Assembly: GCF_963662255.1 (NCBI RefSeq)
Contig: NC_085052.1
Location: 35,226,654 to 35,290,653 of the forward strand
DNA: 64,000 bases
From: Cinclus cinclus
Lineage: Eukaryota > Chordata > Aves > Passeriformes > Cinclidae
Reading direction: 5' to 3'
Positions 62,020 through 64,000 of this stretch are shown here, piece by piece (the first letter of the stretch is position 1; each line of letters opens with the position of its first letter). The notes under the pieces are model-generated. The model made no database searches, was not told the DNA's origin, and was given only the letters and a program-made list of their open reading frames with translations. Made by a program: the position numbers and the translations under genes.

Positions 62020-62050
62020 ATTAGACTAAATTAGACTAATTAGACTAAAT
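62020..62050. repeat. 10-bp tandem repeat, three copies
   Basis: Units ttagactaaa, ttagactaat and tagactaaat occur head to tail. Confidence 0.85.
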
Positions 62051-64000
62051 TTCTCTAATATAGCATTAGTTCTAAGAATACCACACTGGTACTTTGACTC
62101 AGAAGTTCCTCTGCCTGGTGCAAAATGAAAAAAGCCACAATTTGAACAAGAGCAAGGAAAATGTGACAAGGAAGGCAAACTGTAATTGAATGCATGAGGC
62201 TGTGGCTCGGCTGAGAACAGAATGTGTGGGTTTCTGTGCAGCACAGTGCAACTTCTGCAAAAACCACTGCCAAGAGATGATTTATGAAAACAAAAGGTTT
62301 GATCTAGAACAACCTCATGCATGAGGCAGACCTGGGGCTGGAGTTCAAGTCTGGACTCAGCTCATGTTCAAATGCAGAAGAGCACTGCAAACACCCTACA
62401 AATTTCAGTGGCCCTGTGTAATTTCTACACCTGCAGGCAGAGCAGTACTCCAACAGCACTGTGCCACCTGGCTGGGAGCTGCAAGGGGGACCTCCCTGGC
62501 CTGTGACATGGACCCCCACATTCCCTCGGTACAAAGCTGGGCTCAGAACTTAGCCTAACCAAAAGCACTTGAGAAAAAGTCCATGTTGTGGCAAATAAGG
62601 TTTAGTGACTAACTTAAACAGGGGTCTGTTATGGTTTTAGCATATGGCTTCATAGTTCAGTCCTAGAAAAAGTTCAATTTTAATATTTACCATAAATTAC
62701 CTTTTTTTTTTTTTTGGTGGGTTTCTCTAGAAGTTTCAGGGAATACTGTTTCCTTGAGAGATCATTTTCAAGGATGCACTAACAATCAGTGCATTTGCTA
62801 AAGAAGCACCTTCATGTCAGAGTTGTGTGTAGCAATCTCTACTGACCCCTGCAAACAGACTACACTGTAATCCTACAGTACAAGGAAAAAAAACCATACA
62901 TGTTAGTCAAAAATATTTCTTCTCAGAAGTTGTGTGTTCCTTTACAACTCAGTAGTGAACATGGGCAATAAAAAGCAGGGCTGGGGAAATGAGACTGGCA
63001 GTGAAATCAGCAGAGCTGGGGATGAAAGGAGTGAGCTGTGGGGAAGACAAGCAGAATATCAGTGGTATTAGTGTGAGGCATGAAATGATGAAAGGATGAA
63101 AGAATAGGGAAACATGAGAAGATGGGAAAAAAGACAATTGCTTTTGATACAGAGCACAGAGTACTCTGATGAATCTGACCAAAAAAGTAAAAAGAAAAAA
63201 ACTCAACCATTATTTAATAATATTATGGCCTAATGTTTGCTTAGTTTTCATTAAAATTTTTGTATCTGGCCATAACAAAGCCAGATCCCAGGAGCTTCCT
63301 GGCAGAAGCTGGCTGATGACAGGGGTCTGGCTTGGGATTATGCTGCCAGTGTGCCACAAAGTGCCTCACCTATCCTGACAATTATACCTAAATCAAATGT
63401 TAGATGCTGGATTTGAGCTTGGACTGAAAAGAAATGCGTAGGTAGTAAAAGTGGAAATGCACAATTAGGATGTGTATATATCCTTAATTACAGCATAAAG
63501 TGGCACAGTAGAGAGGACTAAATTATCATCCAAGACAGATCGTTAACTTTTTCTCTAGTGTGCAAACACAAACACTGATGCCTTAATTAGAGCCATATGG
63601 CCAGTGCATGGAGTCACGCAGGGCATTGTTAATGCAGTTGGAGTGCCCAAAGTATGCTCATTCACAGGTTGTTCAATTACTCTGAATAGTTACAGATAAT
63701 AGTAATCAACTTCAGAAATATTGGTTGCAAATATTGTTGCTTTTTCACTAATGGTAATGCTCCTGTGCTGTGTCTAACCATCAAATTCTAAGCACACCAA
63801 TTCCACATCACATAAACATGTATCCACAGAGTGGCTCTGCTCTGGTTACCTCCACAAGAACATGCCAGTTTGGAAAGAAGCCCAGAAAATCCCCCAGGTA
63901 TAAGTTAAATTACTGATCCAGGCATGTGTCATTGTGCCATAGTACCATTTGGAGATACTGCACAGGGGCACTCAGCATCCTATCAAATTAATCCCTTACA

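Larger units (their letters stand above)
52263..64000. other. AT-rich host noncoding DNA
   Basis: No gene, RNA gene or further retroviral piece is recognised. It contains a 13-bp-arm hairpin at 59108-59138, an A-rich and CAAA tract at 60492-60520, a TATG/TA microsatellite at about 61528-61594, a short 10-bp tandem repeat at about 62020-62050 and a T tract near 62702-62716. A slightly GC-richer patch at 59490-59760 and the 135-codon frame at 52705-53112 show no motif. Confidence 0.55.

Noticed and set aside
1..64000. tRNA, rRNA, U6 or other standard RNA genes
   Set aside because: Reading both strands by eye I saw no cloverleaf with matching T-loop or known RNA gene core; a covariance-model search would be decisive.

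Overview
The window looks like noncoding DNA from a vertebrate nuclear genome, most probably a bird. It is AT-rich with long gene-free stretches and scattered microsatellites. One decayed CR1-type LINE 3' end is present, and no Alu- or B1-like SINEs were seen. The only clearly recognisable protein-coding material belongs to endogenous retroviruses of the ERVL (class III) kind, which share LTRs of about 710 bp. A passerine is a reasonable guess from the ERVL load, but nothing in the sequence proves it.

Four ERVL-type pieces are present. (1) 3051-6339, minus strand: an LTR, a primer-binding-site region, a gag reading frame, and a protease cut off just before reverse transcriptase. (2) 9952-12583, plus strand: the end of reverse transcriptase, RNase H, a complete integrase and the 3' LTR. 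(3) 23633-24344: a solo LTR with a perfect 5-bp target duplication. (4) 48219-52257: a provirus whose 5' LTR is fused directly to mid-protease, followed by pol with three nonsense codons and a 3' LTR. Pieces 1 and 2 appear to be the two halves of one provirus. Their outer 5-bp flanks are reverse complements (ggtgg / ccacc), they share an LTR variant absent from the other copies, and pro/pol breaks once in each half. One inversion, with about 0.8 kb of pol lost, explains the arrangement and implies that host DNA 6345-9951 is inverted.

Together the copies show the family's plan: LTR - PBS - gag - (TAG) - pro-pol - LTR. Pro lies in the same frame as gag behind one TAG, which sits inside a 7-bp inverted repeat. 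There is no env, no dUTPase downstream of integrase and no CCHC knuckle in Gag. The Gag N-terminus is unusual: it is hydrophobic, with a signal-like start, an N-glycosylation sequon and a strong membrane segment ahead of the Gag body.

Host regions: 1-3050 includes a CpG-rich island around 1380-1830 that could be a promoter. 6345-9951 is the inferred inverted host segment, with one weak exon-like candidate at 9293-9411. 12589-23627, 24350-48213 and 52263-64000 are AT-rich noncoding DNA with small repeats, hairpins, one CR1 remnant (about 43170-43352) and one weak exon-like frame near 28338-28640. I recognise no host gene, tRNA, rRNA or CRISPR array.
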